Assembly: GCF_003330845.1 (NCBI RefSeq)
Contig: NZ_CP026121.1
Coordinates: 7,297,501 to 7,361,500, forward strand
Length of the DNA: 64,000 nt
From: Streptomyces sp. Go-475
GTDB lineage: Bacteria > Actinomycetota > Actinomycetes > Streptomycetales > Streptomycetaceae
Reading direction: 5' to 3'
Position numbers and translations under genes: made by a program. Below, one piece after another: positions 8,626-17,823 of the stretch. Each line of letters begins with the position of its first letter. Within the stretch, counting starts at the first letter, position 1. The notes under the pieces were generated by a model, which searched no databases, was not told the origin of the DNA, and saw only the letters and a list, made by a program, of their open reading frames with translations.

Positions 8626-9786
8626 GTGGCGGACGCTGCAGTGAGCGGCACCTGGCAGGCACAGCGGGTGCTCGTCGCCGCGGACAAGTTCAAGGGGTCG
8701 CTGACGGCCGTGGAGGTCGCCGAGCGGGTGACGGCCGGGCTGCGCCGGGTCGTGCCGGACCTGGAGGTCGAGGCGCTGCCCGTGGCCGACGGCGGCGACG
8801 GGACCGTGGCCGCGGCGGTCGCGGCCGGGTTCGAACGCCGGGAGGTGCGGGTCGCCGGCCCCCTCGGCGACGAGGTGACGGCGGCGTTCGCGCTGCGCGA
8901 GGGCACCGCGGTCGTGGAGATGGCCGAGGCCAGCGGCCTCCAGCGGCTGCCCGCCGGAGTCTTCGCACCGCTCACGGCGTCCACGTACGGCTCCGGCGAG
9001 CTGCTGCGCGCCGCCCTGGACGCGGGCGCCCGCACGATCGTCTTCGGGGTCGGCGGCAGCGCCACCACGGACGGCGGCGCCGGGATGCTGTCGGCGCTGG
9101 GCGCCCGGTTCCTGGACGCCGACGGGGAGCCGGTGCCCCCGGGCGGCGGCGGTCTCGCCGAGCTGGCGACCGCGGACCTGTCGGGACTCGACCCGCGCCT
9201 CAGCGAGATCGAATTCATCCTCGCGAGCGACGTCGACAACCCCCTGACCGGCCCGAAGGGCGCACCCGCGGTCTACGGCCCGCAGAAGGGCGCCACACCG
9301 GACGACGTGACGGCCCTGGACGCCGCCCTGGCGCACTTCGCGGAGGTGCTGGAGGGCCCGGCCGGCCCGAAGGCCGCCGAGTACGCGGCCGCCCCGGGCG
9401 CGGGCGCCGCCGGCGGCATCGGGTACGGCGCCCTGCTCCTGGGCGCCGGTTTCCGCCCCGGCATCGAGGTCATGCTCGACGTCCTGGGCTTCGCCCCCGC
9501 CCTGGACCGCGCCGAGCTGGTGATCACCGGCGAGGGCTCCCTCGACGAGCAGACCCTCCACGGCAAGGCCCCGGCCGGTGTCGCCGCCGCCGCCCGTGCC
9601 GCCGGCAAGGACGTCGTCGCGGTCTGTGGCCGTCTCGCCCTGCCCCCGGAGGCCCTGGGCCGCGCGGGCATCCGCCGGGCCTACCCCCTGACGGACGCGG
9701 AGCCGGACGTCGCGAAGTGCATCGCGGAGGCGGGCCCGATCCTGGAACGCGTGGCGGAACGCATCGCCAGGGACTTCCTGACCTGA
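8626..9786 (+). CDS. Glycerate kinase, GlxK family
   Basis: This 386-residue type-I glycerate kinase phosphorylates D-glycerate to a phosphoglycerate, linking glyoxylate/serine catabolism to glycolysis. Family signatures are VLVAADKFKGSLTAVEVAE at the N-terminus, VADGGDGTVAAAV, TIVFGVGGSATTDGGAGML, PLTGPKGAPAVYGPQKGA, and ELVITGEGSLDEQTLHGKAP near the C-terminus. The GTG at 8626 is chosen because GGGGAG lies 5 nt upstream; an in-frame GTG at 8620 is less well placed. The gene ends just before a strong bidirectional terminator. Confidence 0.95.
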   Translation: MADAAVSGTWQAQRVLVAADKFKGSLTAVEVAERVTAGLRRVVPDLEVEALPVADGGDGTVAAAVAAGFERREVRVAGPLGDEVTAAFALREGTAVVEMAEASGLQRLPAGVFAPLTASTYGSGELLRAALDAGARTIVFGVGGSATTDGGAGMLSALGARFLDADGEPVPPGGGGLAELATADLSGLDPRLSEIEFILASDVDNPLTGPKGAPAVYGPQKGATPDDVTALDAALAHFAEVLEGPAGPKAAEYAAAPGAGAAGGIGYGALLLGAGFRPGIEVMLDVLGFAPALDRAELVITGEGSLDEQTLHGKAPAGVAAAARAAGKDVVAVCGRLALPPEALGRAGIRRAYPLTDAEPDVAKCIAEAGPILERVAERIARDFLT

Positions 9787-9812
9787 GCCGGGCGGCCCCC
9801 GTCGCCACAGGC

Positions 9813-9854
9813 ACGAGGAAGGCCCCGAGCTTGTCAGCTCGGGGCCTTCCTCGT
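9813..9854. terminator. Perfect bidirectional terminator between glycerate kinase and pssA
   Basis: A perfect 18-bp inverted repeat (ACGAGGAAGGCCCCGAGC and its complement) encloses the 6-nt loop TTGTCA between convergent genes. It is one of the strongest hairpins in the window. Confidence 0.85.
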
Positions 9855-9864
9855 CGTACGGTCG

Positions 9865-10719
9865 TTACGGAAGCTGTGCCGCCCGCGCCTCGCGCCGGTT
9901 GTCACGGAAGTTGTTCACCCGCCGGGCCGTCGCGAACAGCGGAATCACCGCCCCCATCACCAGCTGCAGCGCACAGCCCGTCTGGAGCAGCAGCTGACCG
10001 CTCGGGGCGTCGAACGCCCAGGCCGCCATCATGCCCATGCCCACCACGATCCACGACAGCATCGCCACCGCGAGCCGGCCGCGCGGCTTCGGGTACTCCA
10101 CGCGGCTCACCATCAGCCACGCCGTCCCCAGGATCGCCAGCAGCGTCGCCACGAAGGGCAGCTCCAGCAGCACGATGGACACCACTGTCAGCGCGCCGAA
10201 CGGCGACGGCATGCCCTGGAAGGTGCCGTCCTTGACCGTGACGCACGAGAACCGCGCGAGCCGTAGCACCACCGCCAGCAGCACCACGATCGCCCCGACC
10301 GCGGCGACCCGCTGGTACGCGCCCTCCGCCACCATGCCGTAGACGAGGACGAAGTACGCCGGGGCCAGGCCGAAGCTGATCAGGTCGGAGAGGTTGTCCA
10401 GCTCGGCGCCCATGGGGGAGGAGCGCAGCTTGCGCGCCACCAGGCCGTCGAACAGGTCGAAGACCGCCGCGCAGAGCATCAGGATGACCGCCGTGGCCGC
10501 GCTGCTGCGCGCCATGCCGGATTCCTGGCTGCCCATGAGGTCCGGGATCAGGATGCCGGTGGTGGTGAAGTACACCGCCATGAAGCCGCACGTGGCGTTG
10601 CCGAGCGTCAGGGTGTCCGCTATCGACAGGCGCAGAGAGAGGGGCATCTCCTCCTCTTCGTCGACCTCGTCGGCGTCCGGGACCCAGCCGGCCTTGGTGT
10701 CAGGATCAATCACGGTCAA
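9865..10719 (-). CDS. pssA: CDP-diacylglycerol--serine O-phosphatidyltransferase
   Basis: This 284-residue integral membrane enzyme makes phosphatidylserine from CDP-diacylglycerol and serine. The CDP-alcohol phosphotransferase motif DG-x2-AR-x8-G-x3-D-x3-D is intact in FDGLVARKLRSS followed by GAELDNLSDLISFGLAP. Six to eight hydrophobic segments follow an acidic cytoplasmic N-terminus (DADEVDEEEEMP). The start codon lies inside the end of psd (14-bp overlap), so the two genes are translationally coupled. Their products act in series at the membrane. Confidence 0.95.
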   Translation of the reverse strand: MTVIDPDTKAGWVPDADEVDEEEEMPLSLRLSIADTLTLGNATCGFMAVYFTTTGILIPDLMGSQESGMARSSAATAVILMLCAAVFDLFDGLVARKLRSSPMGAELDNLSDLISFGLAPAYFVLVYGMVAEGAYQRVAAVGAIVVLLAVVLRLARFSCVTVKDGTFQGMPSPFGALTVVSIVLLELPFVATLLAILGTAWLMVSRVEYPKPRGRLAVAMLSWIVVGMGMMAAWAFDAPSGQLLLQTGCALQLVMGAVIPLFATARRVNNFRDNRREARAAQLP

Positions 10720-11362
10720 TGCGAGTCACCCCAGCCACGGTCTTCTGCCCCACCTCGACCGCGACCTCCACGCCCTCGGGCAGGTAGAGGTCGACCCGCG
10801 AGCCGAAGCGGATCAGGCCGATCCGCTCGCCCTGCTCGACCTTGGTGCCCTCGGGCACGTAGGGGACGATGCGGCGGGCGACCGCGCCGGCGATCTGGAT
10901 CATCTCGATGTCGCCGAGCTCGGTGTCGAAGTGCCAGACGACGCGCTCGTTGTTCTCGCTCTCCTTGTTGAAGGCGGGAACGAAGCCACCGGGGATGTGC
11001 TCGACCGACGTCACGGTGCCGGCCAGCGGGGCGCGGTTCACGTGGACGTTGAGCGGGCTCATGAAGATCGCGACGCGGGTGCGGCCGTCCTTCCACGGCA
11101 TGATGCTCTGCACCACACCGTCGGCGGGCGAGATGACCCGGCCCTGGGCGATCTCGCGCTCGGGGTCGCGGAAGAACCACAGCATTCCCGCCGCGAGCGC
11201 GGTGGCGGGAACGGCGACGGCCTTGGCGGCGCCGGAGCGGCGGGCCCGGGCCAGGCTGAGGGCTGCGGTGGCGACGGTCGGAAGGAGCCACGGCGATGCT
11301 CCGCGCGCGAGGCGTACGCCGGCCCGGCTGTCGCGAGGTGCAGAGGTTTGGCTGTGGGGCAT
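10706..11362 (-). CDS. psd: Phosphatidylserine decarboxylase, short archaeal-type proenzyme
   Basis: This 218-residue proenzyme decarboxylates phosphatidylserine to phosphatidylethanolamine. The self-cleavage site is the Gly-Ser of LIRFGSRVDLYLP, where the Ser becomes the pyruvoyl group of the small alpha chain. FFRDPER, SPADGVV and FMSPLNVHVNRAP are other family blocks. An N-terminal hydrophobic stretch (WLLPTVATAALSLARA and the following helix) anchors it. The ATG at 11362 has GAAGGT upstream; a longer upstream reading has no family support. It overlaps the downstream pssA. Confidence 0.93.
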   Translation of the reverse strand: MPHSQTSAPRDSRAGVRLARGASPWLLPTVATAALSLARARRSGAAKAVAVPATALAAGMLWFFRDPEREIAQGRVISPADGVVQSIMPWKDGRTRVAIFMSPLNVHVNRAPLAGTVTSVEHIPGGFVPAFNKESENNERVVWHFDTELGDIEMIQIAGAVARRIVPYVPEGTKVEQGERIGLIRFGSRVDLYLPEGVEVAVEVGQKTVAGVTRIDRD

Positions 11363-11485
11363 GGATGACCTTCGTAGCGGATGATGCCGCACTCTGACGG
11401 GGGACGGCGGCTTTCCGGCGATCGTAGCGGCTCGGGGCCCTAACTGGGTAAGCCAGGCAGCCGAGTCGGCGTCCGAAGAGTGCTG

Positions 11486-11522
11486 ACGGGGTGTGATCTT
11501 CTTCTCCAAGAAAACACCCCGT
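11486..11522. terminator. Terminator hairpin after the ethylmalonyl-CoA operon
   Basis: Outer arms ACGGGGTGT / ACACCCCGT (9 bp, perfect) enclose an inner TTCTT-CTCC-AAGAA stem, just 11 bp beyond the mcd stop on the minus strand. It should end the ccr-mcd transcript before psd. Confidence 0.7.
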
Positions 11523-11532
11523 ATCCGGACAT

Positions 11533-12738
11533 CTAGCCCTGGAATCGATACTCTTCGAGCAGTCGCCTGCCGATGATCATTTTCTGGATCTCGGCGGTAC
11601 CTTCACCGATGAGCAGCATCGGCGCCTCGCGGTAGAGGCGTTCGATCTCGTACTCCTTGGAGAAGCCGTAGCCGCCGTGGATCCGGAAGGCGTCTTCGAC
11701 GACCTCCTTGCAGTACTCGGAGGCGAGGTACTTCGCCATCCCAGCCTCGAGGTCGTTTCGCTCCCCGGAGTCCTTTTTGCGTGCTGCGTTCACCATCATC
11801 GCATGCGCGGCCTCGACCTTGGTAGCCATCTCGGCCAGCTTGAACTGGATCGCCTGGTGCTGGGCGATCGGCTTCCCGAAGGTGTGACGCTGCTGCGCGT
11901 ACTGGACGCCCAGTTCGAACGCACGCTGAGCGACGCCGCAGCCACGCGCCGCCACGTTGACGCGGCCGACCTCGACGCCGTCCATCATCTGGTAGAAACC
12001 ACGGCCGGTGACCCCGCCGAGCACACGATCCGCAGGAATCCGCAGGCCATCCATGATGAGTTCGGTGGTGTCGACCCCCTTGTACCCCATCTTGTCGATC
12101 TTGCCGGGGATGGTGAGGCCGGGGCGGACCTCGCCGAAGCCGGGCTCCTTCTCCACGAGGAAGGTCGTCATCGACTTGTGGGGCGCGGTGCCCTCGGGGT
12201 GACCTTCGTCACTTCGCACCAGAACGGCCACCAGGGACGACGTTCCGCCGTTCGTGAGCCACATCTTCTGGCCGTTCAGGACGTACTCGTCGCCGTCCCT
12301 CACCGCCTTCGACGTGATCGCCGAGACGTCCGAGCCGAGGCCCGGCTCCGACATCGAGAAGGCGCCCCGGATGTCGCCGGCCGCCATCCTCGGCAGGAAG
12401 TGGTCCTTCTGCTCCTGCGTGCCGTGCTGCTTGAGCATGTACGCCACGATGAAGTGGGTGTTGATGATGCCGGACACCGACATCCACCCGCGGGCGATCT
12501 CCTCCACGCACAGCGCGTACGTCAGGAGCGACTCGCCCAGCCCCCCGTACTCCTCGGGGATCATCAGGCCGAACAGGCCCAACTCCTTCAGCCCGTCGAC
12601 GATCTGCTGCGGGTACTCGTCACGGTGCTCCAGCTCGGTCGCGACCGGGATGATCTCCTTGTCCACGAAGTCGCGGACGGTGGACAGGATCTCCTGCTGG
12701 ACGTCCGTCAGACCGGCGGTCTGGGCGAGTCGCGCCAT
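11533..12738 (-). CDS. mcd: Acyl-CoA dehydrogenase, likely (2S)-methylsuccinyl-CoA dehydrogenase
   Basis: This 401-residue FAD enzyme of the acyl-CoA dehydrogenase family has the substrate/FAD blocks AFSMSEPGLGSDVSAI and KMWLTNGG, and the C-terminal RIHGGYGFSKEYEIERL and EGTAEIQKMIIGRRLL. The catalytic base is predicted near LYREAPMLLIGEGTAE, but I cannot assign it without alignment. As last gene of ccr-ecm-mcl-mch-mcd it most likely oxidises methylsuccinyl-CoA to mesaconyl-CoA in the ethylmalonyl-CoA pathway. That specificity rests on context, since the family also covers short-chain acyl-CoAs. It starts 2 bp after the mch stop. Confidence 0.88.
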   Translation of the reverse strand: MARLAQTAGLTDVQQEILSTVRDFVDKEIIPVATELEHRDEYPQQIVDGLKELGLFGLMIPEEYGGLGESLLTYALCVEEIARGWMSVSGIINTHFIVAYMLKQHGTQEQKDHFLPRMAAGDIRGAFSMSEPGLGSDVSAITSKAVRDGDEYVLNGQKMWLTNGGTSSLVAVLVRSDEGHPEGTAPHKSMTTFLVEKEPGFGEVRPGLTIPGKIDKMGYKGVDTTELIMDGLRIPADRVLGGVTGRGFYQMMDGVEVGRVNVAARGCGVAQRAFELGVQYAQQRHTFGKPIAQHQAIQFKLAEMATKVEAAHAMMVNAARKKDSGERNDLEAGMAKYLASEYCKEVVEDAFRIHGGYGFSKEYEIERLYREAPMLLIGEGTAEIQKMIIGRRLLEEYRFQG

Positions 12739-12740
12739 GG

Positions 12741-13253
12741 CTACTTCTCCTGCTCTCGCAGCTCCGGGCGGCCGGGCTGCTCGCCGCCGCGCTCCTTGAT
12801 GTACGTCTCGGTCGGCACCATCACCTTGCGGCGGAACACGCAGACGAGCGTGCCGTCCTGCTTGTAGCCCTTGGTCTCGACGTGCACGATGCCGCGGTCG
12901 CTCTTCGACTTCGACGGCCACTTGTCGAGCACGGTCGTCTGGCCGTAGATCGTGTCGCCGTGGAAGGTCGGCGCCACGTGCTTCAGCGACTCGATCTCCA
13001 GGTTGGCGATGGCCTTGCCGGAGATGTCCGGCACGGACATGCCGAGCAGCAGGGAGTAGATGTAGTTCCCGACGACGACGTTCTTGCCGAAGTCCGTCGT
13101 CTTCTCCGCATAGTTCGTGTCCATGTGGAGCGGGTGGTGGTTCATGGTGAGGAGACAGAACAGGTGGTCGTCGTACTCCGTGACCGTCTTGCCCGGCCAG
13201 TGCTTGTACGTCGCGCCGACCTCGAACTCCTCGTAGGTGCGTCCGAACTGCAT
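12741..13253 (-). CDS. mch: MaoC-like hydratase, likely mesaconyl-CoA hydratase
   Basis: This 170-residue single hot-dog MaoC-type (R)-hydratase has the conserved region LTMNHHPLHMDTNYAEKT, where the Asp/His catalytic pair of the hydratase-2 motif would lie, then VVGNYIYSLLLGMSVPDI. It is predicted to hydrate mesaconyl-CoA to beta-methylmalyl-CoA, the substrate of the CitE-like lyase encoded just upstream. The alphaproteobacterial Mch is about twice as long (double hot-dog), so this actinobacterial form probably works as a dimer. GGAGG lies 11 nt upstream of the chosen ATG. Confidence 0.85.
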   Translation of the reverse strand: MQFGRTYEEFEVGATYKHWPGKTVTEYDDHLFCLLTMNHHPLHMDTNYAEKTTDFGKNVVVGNYIYSLLLGMSVPDISGKAIANLEIESLKHVAPTFHGDTIYGQTTVLDKWPSKSKSDRGIVHVETKGYKQDGTLVCVFRRKVMVPTETYIKERGGEQPGRPELREQEK

Positions 13254-13258
13254 CGCGC

Positions 13259-14221
13259 TCAGGCCTCCGGGATCTCGAACGTGCTGGTGCGCCGCATGCC
13301 GGCGGCGCGGCCCTTGCCCGCGATGACCAGGGCCATCTTGCGGCTGGCCTCGTCGATCATCTCGTCGCCGAGCATCGCGGAGCCCTTCTTGCCGCCCGCC
13401 TCGGACGTGTAGTACTCGTACGCGTCCAGGATCAGCTCGGCGTGGTCGTAGTCCTCCTGCGACGGCGAGAAGATCTCGTTGGACGCCTCGACCTGGCCCG
13501 GGTGCAGCACCCACTTGCCGTCGAAGCCGAGCGCGGCGGCGCGCTGCGCGACCTCGCGGTAGCCGTCGACGTTGCGGATCTGCAGGTAGGGGCCGTCGAT
13601 CGCCTGGAGATTGTTGGCGCGGGCGGCCATCAGGATCTTCATCAGGATGTAGTGGTAGGCGTCCGCCGGGTAGCCGGGCGGCTGCTCGCCGACGACCAGC
13701 GACTTCATGTTGATCGAGGCCATGAAGTCGGCCGGGCCGAAGATGATCGTCTCGACGCGCTGGGAGGCCCGCGCGATCTCGTTGACGTTGTTCAGGCCCT
13801 GCGCGTTCTCGATCTGCGCCTCGATGCCGATCTTGCCGACCTCGAAGCCCATCGTCTTCTCGATCTGGGTCAGCAGGAGGTCCAGGGCGACGATCTGCTG
13901 GGCGTCCTGGACCTTCGGCAGCATGATGCAGTCGAGGTTCTGGCCGGCGCCCTCGACGACCGTGACGACGTCGCGGTACGTCCATTCGGTCGTCCAGTCG
14001 TTGACCCGGACCACGCGCGTCTTGCCCGTCCAGTCGCCCTCGTTGAGGAACTTCACGATGGTGTGCCGCGCCTCGGGCTTGGCGAGCGGGGCGCAGGCGT
14101 CCTCCAGGTCGAGGAAGACCTGGTCCGCCGGGAGGCCCTGGGCCTTCTCCAGGAAGCGCGGGTTCGAGCCCGGTACCGCCAGGCAGGAACGCCGGGGGCG
14201 AAGGCGGTTGACCGTGGTCAT
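13259..14221 (-). CDS. mcl: CitE-like CoA-ester lyase, likely beta-methylmalyl-CoA / malyl-CoA lyase
   Basis: This 320-residue HpcH/HpaI aldolase-family TIM barrel has the start LRPRRSCLAVPGSNPRFLEKA, the magnesium-binding EAQIENAQGLNNVNEIARAS and FGPADFMASINM, and the helix GKWVLHPGQVEASNEIF. It is predicted to cleave beta-methylmalyl-CoA into glyoxylate and propionyl-CoA, and possibly to handle malyl-CoA. It overlaps the ecm stop by four bases (ATGA) and is followed by mch 5 bp on, consistent with one polycistronic mRNA. Confidence 0.9.
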   Translation of the reverse strand: MTTVNRLRPRRSCLAVPGSNPRFLEKAQGLPADQVFLDLEDACAPLAKPEARHTIVKFLNEGDWTGKTRVVRVNDWTTEWTYRDVVTVVEGAGQNLDCIMLPKVQDAQQIVALDLLLTQIEKTMGFEVGKIGIEAQIENAQGLNNVNEIARASQRVETIIFGPADFMASINMKSLVVGEQPPGYPADAYHYILMKILMAARANNLQAIDGPYLQIRNVDGYREVAQRAAALGFDGKWVLHPGQVEASNEIFSPSQEDYDHAELILDAYEYYTSEAGGKKGSAMLGDEMIDEASRKMALVIAGKGRAAGMRRTSTFEIPEA

Positions 14222-16266
14222 GCGGGGACCTCCAGGGGGTCGAGCTGGTTCGCTTTCCGGATCTCGTCGACGATGCGGCCGATGATTCCGGTGATGTCGA
14301 AGTCCTTCGGGGTGAAGACCGCGGCCACTCCGGCTGCCCTGAGCTGCTCGGCATCACCGTTCGGGATGATGCCACCGGCGATCACGGGTATATCTGTGGC
14401 ACCGGCCACACGGAGCCGTTCGAGGACGTCCGGCACCAGCTGGGCGTGCGAGCCGGACAGGATGGACAGGCCGACCGCGTGCACGTCCTCGGCGAGGGCC
14501 GCGTCCACGATCTGCTCGGGCGTCAGCCGGATGCCCTGGTAGACCACCTCGAAGCCGGCGTCCCGCGCGCGGACCGCGATCTGCTCGGCGCCGTTGGAGT
14601 GCCCGTCCAGGCCCGGCTTGCCGACCAGGAAGCGCAGCTTGCCCACGCCCAGGTCCTTGGCCGTCAGCTCCACCTTGCGCCGCACCAGGGCGAGCGTGCT
14701 GCCCTCCTCGGCGGGCACGGCCACCGGCGCGGAGGAGACGCCCGTGGGCGCCCGGAACTCGCCGAACACCTCGCGCAGGGCCCCGGCCCACTCGCCGGTC
14801 GTCGCGCCGGCGCGGGCGCACTCCAGGGTGGCCTCCATGAGGTTCTCCGTGCCGCGCGCGGCCTCCTTCAGCCGCTCCAGGGCCTTGCAGGGCCGCGGGT
14901 GGTTGAAGGGCGGCTGGTAGCGGCTGTCGCGCCACTGCTGGAGCGCCTCGATGACCCGGGCCTCGACCTCCGGGTCCACCGTCTGGATCGCGGTGTCCAG
15001 GTCGGCGGTGAGCGGGTTCGGCTCGGTGCCCTCGAAGATGTTGACGCCGACGATCTTCTCCTGGCCGGACTCGATCCGGCCCCGCCGCTCGGCGTGCGAG
15101 GAGACCAGCTGCGACTTGAGGTAGCCGGACTCGACGGCCGCCATCGCGCCGCCCATCTCCTCGATGCGCTCCATCTCGGCGAGCGCCGCCTCGACCAGGC
15201 CCTCGACCTTCTCCTCGATGACCTTCGAGCCCTCGAAGATGTCGTCGTACTCCAGCAGGTCGCTCTCGTACGCCAGCACCTGCTGGATGCGCAGCGACCA
15301 CTGCTGGTCCCAGGGGCGGGGCAGGCCCAGGGCCTCGTTCCAGGCGGGCAGCTGCACGGCACGCGCGCGTGCGTCCTTGGAGAGGGTGACGGCCAGCATC
15401 TCCAGCACGATCCGCTGGACGTTGTTCTCCGGCTGCGCCTCCGTCAGGCCGAGCGAGTTGACCTGGACGCCGTAGCGGAAGCGGCGGTGCTTGGGGTTCT
15501 CGATGCCGTACCGCTCACGGGTGATCTTGTCCCAGATGCGGCCGAAGGCGCGCATCTTGCACATCTCCTCGATGAAGCGGACGCCCGCGTTCACGAAGAA
15601 CGAGATGCGGCCGACGACATCGCCCATGCGCTCCTGCGGCACCTGGCCGGAGTCGCGCACGGCGTCGAGGACGGCGATCGCGGTGGACATCGCGTACGCG
15701 ATCTCCTGGACCGGCGTGGCGCCCGCCTCCTGCAGGTGGTAGCTGCAGATGTTGATGGGGTTCCACTTCGGGATGTGGGAGACCGTGTACGCGATCATGT
15801 CCGTCGTCAGGCGGAGGGAGGGCCCCGGGGGGAAGACGTGCGTCCCCCGGGACAGGTACTCCTTGACGATGTCGTTCTGGGTCGTGCCCTGGAGCTTGGT
15901 GATGTCGGCGCCCTGCTCCTCGGCGACGACCTGGTAGAGCGCCAGCAGCCACATGGCCGTGGCGTTGATGGTCATCGAGGTGTTCATCTGCTCCAGGGGG
16001 ATGTCCTGGAACAGCCGGCGCATGTCACCGACGTGCGCGATCGGCACGCCGACCCGGCCCACCTCGCCGCGGGCGAGGATGTGGTCGGAGTCGTAGCCGG
16101 TCTGCGTCGGCAGGTCGAACGCCACCGACAGACCCGTCTGGCCCTTGGCGAGGTTGCGCCGGTACAGCTCGTTGGACGCCTCGGCCGTGGAGTGACCGGC
16201 GTAGGTGCGCATGAGCCACGGCCGGTCCTTCTCCCGCCTGCCGTCGGCGGGCTGACGCTCAGTCAT
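14218..16266 (-). CDS. ecm: Ethylmalonyl-CoA mutase, B12-dependent (MeaA type)
   Basis: This 682-residue protein combines the methylmalonyl-CoA mutase TIM barrel (MRTYAGHSTAEASNELYR, SVAFDLPTQTGYDSDH, QNDIVKEYLSRGTHVFP) with a C-terminal cobalamin domain. The lower-ligand motif D-x-H-x2-G is present in GKPGLDGHSNGAEQIA, followed by LSILSGSH and GGIIPNGD. The single-chain length and context favour ethylmalonyl-CoA mutase (ethylmalonyl-CoA to methylsuccinyl-CoA) over methylmalonyl-CoA mutase. It sits 17 bp after ccr, whose product is its substrate source. Adenosylcobalamin supply is needed, and no cobalamin riboswitch was seen upstream. Confidence 0.92.
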   Translation of the reverse strand: MTERQPADGRREKDRPWLMRTYAGHSTAEASNELYRRNLAKGQTGLSVAFDLPTQTGYDSDHILARGEVGRVGVPIAHVGDMRRLFQDIPLEQMNTSMTINATAMWLLALYQVVAEEQGADITKLQGTTQNDIVKEYLSRGTHVFPPGPSLRLTTDMIAYTVSHIPKWNPINICSYHLQEAGATPVQEIAYAMSTAIAVLDAVRDSGQVPQERMGDVVGRISFFVNAGVRFIEEMCKMRAFGRIWDKITRERYGIENPKHRRFRYGVQVNSLGLTEAQPENNVQRIVLEMLAVTLSKDARARAVQLPAWNEALGLPRPWDQQWSLRIQQVLAYESDLLEYDDIFEGSKVIEEKVEGLVEAALAEMERIEEMGGAMAAVESGYLKSQLVSSHAERRGRIESGQEKIVGVNIFEGTEPNPLTADLDTAIQTVDPEVEARVIEALQQWRDSRYQPPFNHPRPCKALERLKEAARGTENLMEATLECARAGATTGEWAGALREVFGEFRAPTGVSSAPVAVPAEEGSTLALVRRKVELTAKDLGVGKLRFLVGKPGLDGHSNGAEQIAVRARDAGFEVVYQGIRLTPEQIVDAALAEDVHAVGLSILSGSHAQLVPDVLERLRVAGATDIPVIAGGIIPNGDAEQLRAAGVAAVFTPKDFDITGIIGRIVDEIRKANQLDPLEVPA

Positions 16267-16283
16267 CTATGACCCCGGGTGTC

Positions 16284-17627
16284 TCAGATGTTGCGGAAGC
16301 GGTTGATGGCGTCGATGTGCTGCGCGCGCTTCGCCTCGTCGCGCACGCCCAGGCCCTCCTCGGGGGCCATGCACAGCACGCCGACCTTGCCCTGGTGCAG
16401 GTTGCGGTGCACGTCGTAGGCCGCCTGGCCGGTGTCCTCCAGGGAGTACACCTTGGACAGGGTCGGGTGGATCTTGCCCTTCGCGATGAGCCGGTTGGCC
16501 TCCCAGGCCTCGCGGTAGTTGGCGAAGTGCGAGCCGATGATCCGCTTCAGCGACATCCACAGGTAGCGGTTGTCGTACTCGTGCATGTAGCCCGAGGTCG
16601 AGGCGCAGGTGGTGATGGTGCCGCCCTTGCGGGTGACGAAGACACTCGCGCCGAAGGTCTCGCGGCCGGGGTGCTCGAAGACGATGTCGATGTCCTCGCC
16701 GCCGGTGAGTTCGCGGATGCGCTTGCCGAAGCGCTTCCACTCCTTGGGGTCCTGGGTGTTCTCGTCCTTCCAGAACTTGTAGCCCTCGGCGTTGCGGTCG
16801 ATGATCGCCTCGGCGCCCATCGACCGGCAGATCTCCGCCTTCTGGGGACTGCTCACCACACAGATGGGGTTGGCGCCGCCGGCCAGCGCGAACTGCGTCG
16901 CGTAGCTGCCGAGTCCGCCGCTCGCGCCCCAGATGAGCACGTTGTCGCCCTGCTTCATGGCGGCGCCGTTGCGGGAGACCAGCTGCCGGTAGGCGGTGGA
17001 GTTGACCAGGCCGGGAGCGGCGGCCTCCTCCCAGCTGAGGTGGTCGGGCTTGGGCATCAGCTGGTTGGACTTGACCAGCGCGATCTCGGCGAGGCCGCCG
17101 AAGTTCGTCTCGAAGCCCCAGATGCGCTGCTCCGGGTCGAGCATCGTGTCGTTGTGCCCGTCGCTGGACTCCAGCTCGACGGAGAGGCAGTGCGCGACGA
17201 CCTCGTCACCGGGCCGCCAGGCGTTGACGCCCGGGCCGGTGCGCAGGACGACGCCCGCGAGGTCCGAGCCGATGATGTGGTACGGCAGGTCGTGGCGCTT
17301 GGCCAGCTCGCTGGTGCGGCCGTAGCGCTCCAGGAAGCCGAAGGTGGACAGCGGCTCGAAGATCGACGTCCACACCGAGTTGTAGTTGACCGAGGAGGCC
17401 ATGACGGCCACCAGGGCCTCTCCCGGGCCCAGCTCGGGCAGCGGCACCTCGTCCAGGTGGATCGACTTGCGGGGGTCCTTGTCGCGCGTGGCGAGCCCGG
17501 AGAACATCTCCGTCTCGTCCTTGTGCACGGTGATCGCGCGGTACGACTCGGGCAGCGGGAGGGCGGCGAAGTCCTCCGACGTGGAGTCGGGCGACTGGAT
17601 CGCGGCCAGGATGTCCTTCACGGTCAC
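16284..17627 (-). CDS. ccr: Crotonyl-CoA carboxylase/reductase
   Basis: This 447-residue zinc-independent MDR enzyme reductively carboxylates crotonyl-CoA to ethylmalonyl-CoA with NADPH. VWTSIFEPLSTFGFLERYG and the Rossmann motif LIWGASGGLGSYATQFALAG are typical, as are CVVSSPQKAEICRSMGAEA and FEHPGRETFGASVFV. The length matches Streptomyces Ccr. The GTG at 17627 is chosen because CGGAGG lies 7 nt upstream. It is the first gene of the ethylmalonyl-CoA operon and also feeds ethylmalonyl-CoA to polyketide synthases. A promoter with a palindromic operator lies about 190 bp upstream. Confidence 0.96.
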   Translation of the reverse strand: MTVKDILAAIQSPDSTSEDFAALPLPESYRAITVHKDETEMFSGLATRDKDPRKSIHLDEVPLPELGPGEALVAVMASSVNYNSVWTSIFEPLSTFGFLERYGRTSELAKRHDLPYHIIGSDLAGVVLRTGPGVNAWRPGDEVVAHCLSVELESSDGHNDTMLDPEQRIWGFETNFGGLAEIALVKSNQLMPKPDHLSWEEAAAPGLVNSTAYRQLVSRNGAAMKQGDNVLIWGASGGLGSYATQFALAGGANPICVVSSPQKAEICRSMGAEAIIDRNAEGYKFWKDENTQDPKEWKRFGKRIRELTGGEDIDIVFEHPGRETFGASVFVTRKGGTITTCASTSGYMHEYDNRYLWMSLKRIIGSHFANYREAWEANRLIAKGKIHPTLSKVYSLEDTGQAAYDVHRNLHQGKVGVLCMAPEEGLGVRDEAKRAQHIDAINRFRNI

Positions 17628-17823
17628 GGTGTTGCCTCCGGCGGTGAGCGCCCTGAGGGAGGGGCGCCGATGGGTACGTCGGTGCTGCTGAGGGTTCGAG
17701 GGTGTGCCGTCGGTTCGGCGGTGGTGCTGTTCGGCAGCGCTGGTGGCGCGGGAGGTTGCCTGTGACGCAGGCGTCCGGGGCGGACGGGCGCGAGGCCCGT
17801 TGGGACGTCGCCCGGACCTCTTC